A stretch of 15,072 nt of DNA from Coriobacteriales bacterium. GTDB lineage: Bacteria; Actinomycetota; Coriobacteriia; Coriobacteriales; UBA8131. The translations under genes and the position numbers were made by a program. The notes beneath the pieces were generated by a model that was not told the origin of the DNA, ran no database searches, and saw only the letters and a program-made list of their open reading frames with translations. The first letter of the stretch is position 1. Each line of letters begins with the position of its first letter. Positions 14,241 to 15,072 of the stretch are shown one piece after another. The stretch is taken from assembly GCA_031254905.1 (NCBI GenBank), contig JAIRTN010000160.1:1-15072 (forward strand), in the 5' to 3' direction.

Positions 14241-14365
14241 ATCTACGAGACCCCCATTCCGGCATCCCCGATACCCACGTCTGTAACCCTCCAACCCTCC
14301 TCTGCCAAGGCTCTCTGCGTCCCGTCTTATCCTGCAATCTGTCGCGCGCTGCCCTGTTTTCTATA

Positions 14366-14980
14366 CTATATCATGACGATGACCGAATAGATAATGTCGA
14401 ATACGAACAGCCCCGCCGCAACCAGAAAAAGGATGAGATTTTGCCTACGCGTCAGTTTTGCGAGAAAGCGCTCTACCAGCGGCAGGATTACGTACAACTC
14501 CAAAACGCCTAAGACAACGAATCGCAGAGAGTCCTCAAGGCATATCCTGCCGTTGAGATTGAAGGGTTTATCCGTGTAATCCCACGGGCGAAAATCAAAG
14601 AAGGTGTCGAGAAACCAGTGGCCGATATACTCGACAACGCAAACGATGAGAAATATGAGAATGACGGTGAGAATCGGCGTAATGGGGATAGGCCCGAGTT
14701 TGATTTTCTTGCTGACAAAGCGCTCCAATGCCAGCAGCAAAGCAAGGCCGCCGAAGCTATAGATAACGAGCCACGGGCCATGCAAGGGGCCCTGCCATTG
14801 CCAAGGGTGATGGTACCAGAGGTTATCGAGGAGGTTTTCGTAGACAAAACCTATGATGCCGCAAAGTAAGAAGTAATAGAACCATCGTTGGAGGGACGCG
14901 ACCACCTTCCGCGATGTTCCCGCTGCGTCATCCGCACCCGGCCGTCCTCCACCAGATGAAGCCCCTGCCTGCGAACCCAT
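14366..14980 (-). CDS. CmpB-family multi-helix membrane protein ('putative ABC transporter permease')
   Basis: The 204-residue protein has a short Gly/Ala-rich N-terminus (about 1-28) and five probable membrane helices (about 31-50, 68-88, 98-125, 148-170 and 182-204). The signature PWDYTDKPFNLNGRICLEDSLRF, with a GPLHGPW segment before helix 2, fits the family named ABC_trans_CmpB, common in Firmicutes and Coriobacteriia. The name is misleading: no ATPase is found here and transport has not been shown for most members. ATG 14980 follows GGGAG (14985-14989) with four bases between. The gene is complete and probably leads the - strand group; its promoter should lie in 14981-15072, where TATCAT on the - strand (15016-15021) is a weak -10 candidate. 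The 125 bases between it and the capA-like gene hold no convincing terminator. Confidence 0.8.
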   Translation of the reverse strand: MGSQAGASSGGGRPGADDAAGTSRKVVASLQRWFYYFLLCGIIGFVYENLLDNLWYHHPWQWQGPLHGPWLVIYSFGGLALLLALERFVSKKIKLGPIPITPILTVILIFLIVCVVEYIGHWFLDTFFDFRPWDYTDKPFNLNGRICLEDSLRFVVLGVLELYVILPLVERFLAKLTRRQNLILFLVAAGLFVFDIIYSVIVMI

Positions 14981-15072
14981 GATGCTCCCGTCTGTTGTTC
15001 ATGGCGTGCATTTGTATGATAGACGATTTTCGCATATTCGGCGCCGAGCAAGCGGACTATTCTTCAGACGGC

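Noticed and set aside
14988..15071. Inverted repeat CCGTCTG / CAGACGG near the right edge
   Set aside because: Only seven bases and 70 bases apart; such pairs are expected by chance.

Overview
This window looks like a chromosomal segment of a moderately GC-rich Gram-positive bacterium, most likely an actinobacterium of the Coriobacteriia (Eggerthella/Slackia-like). I infer this from three things: the gene order rpsO-pnp-M16 peptidase-dapB-(lysC)-dapA-rnj, which I know from Actinobacteria and, in variant form, from Bacillus; strong purine-rich ribosome binding sites; and codon use that avoids TTA, CTA and TCA. Lineage is an inference; no rRNA or tRNA gene is present to confirm it.

Layout. Positions 1-243 hold the C-terminal LuxR-type DNA-binding end of a gene cut by the left edge. 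Positions 244-9837 hold the core block on the + strand: rpsO (ribosomal protein S15), pnp (polynucleotide phosphorylase), a TM2-domain membrane protein, an M16 zinc peptidase, dapB, lysC, dapA and rnj (ribonuclease J). The block combines RNA turnover (S15, PNPase, RNase J) with the aspartate/diaminopimelate pathway to lysine and peptidoglycan (aspartate kinase, DapA, DapB). Its tightest junctions (TM2/M16, M16/dapB, dapB/lysC) suggest co-transcription and translational coupling. Possible internal promoters lie before TM2, dapA and rnj.

Positions 9838-11433 hold an HD-superfamily hydrolase of the COG2316 type, a strong intrinsic terminator, and a TipA/Mta-like MerR regulator. The regulator's own promoter has the 19-bp spacer and dyad typical of MerR targets. 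Its gene also has an in-frame internal start that would release the drug-binding domain alone, as in Streptomyces tipA.

Positions 11454-14980 are on the - strand and would be transcribed in the order: CmpB-family five-helix membrane protein, CapA-like (poly-gamma-glutamate synthesis type) metallophosphoesterase, GPH/MelB-family sugar:cation symporter. MerR and the symporter converge with only about 20 bp between their stops.

No rRNA, tRNA, CRISPR array, insertion sequence, phage gene or replication origin was seen. No gene-free stretch exceeds 300 bases; the longest are 244-408 and 10483-10665, and both are described below. Most of the window is housekeeping. The signals most worth a second look are a possible two-state RNA switch in the rpsO leader, the autoregulatory promoter and internal start of the MerR gene, and the loss of one MelB-type cation-site aspartate in the symporter.
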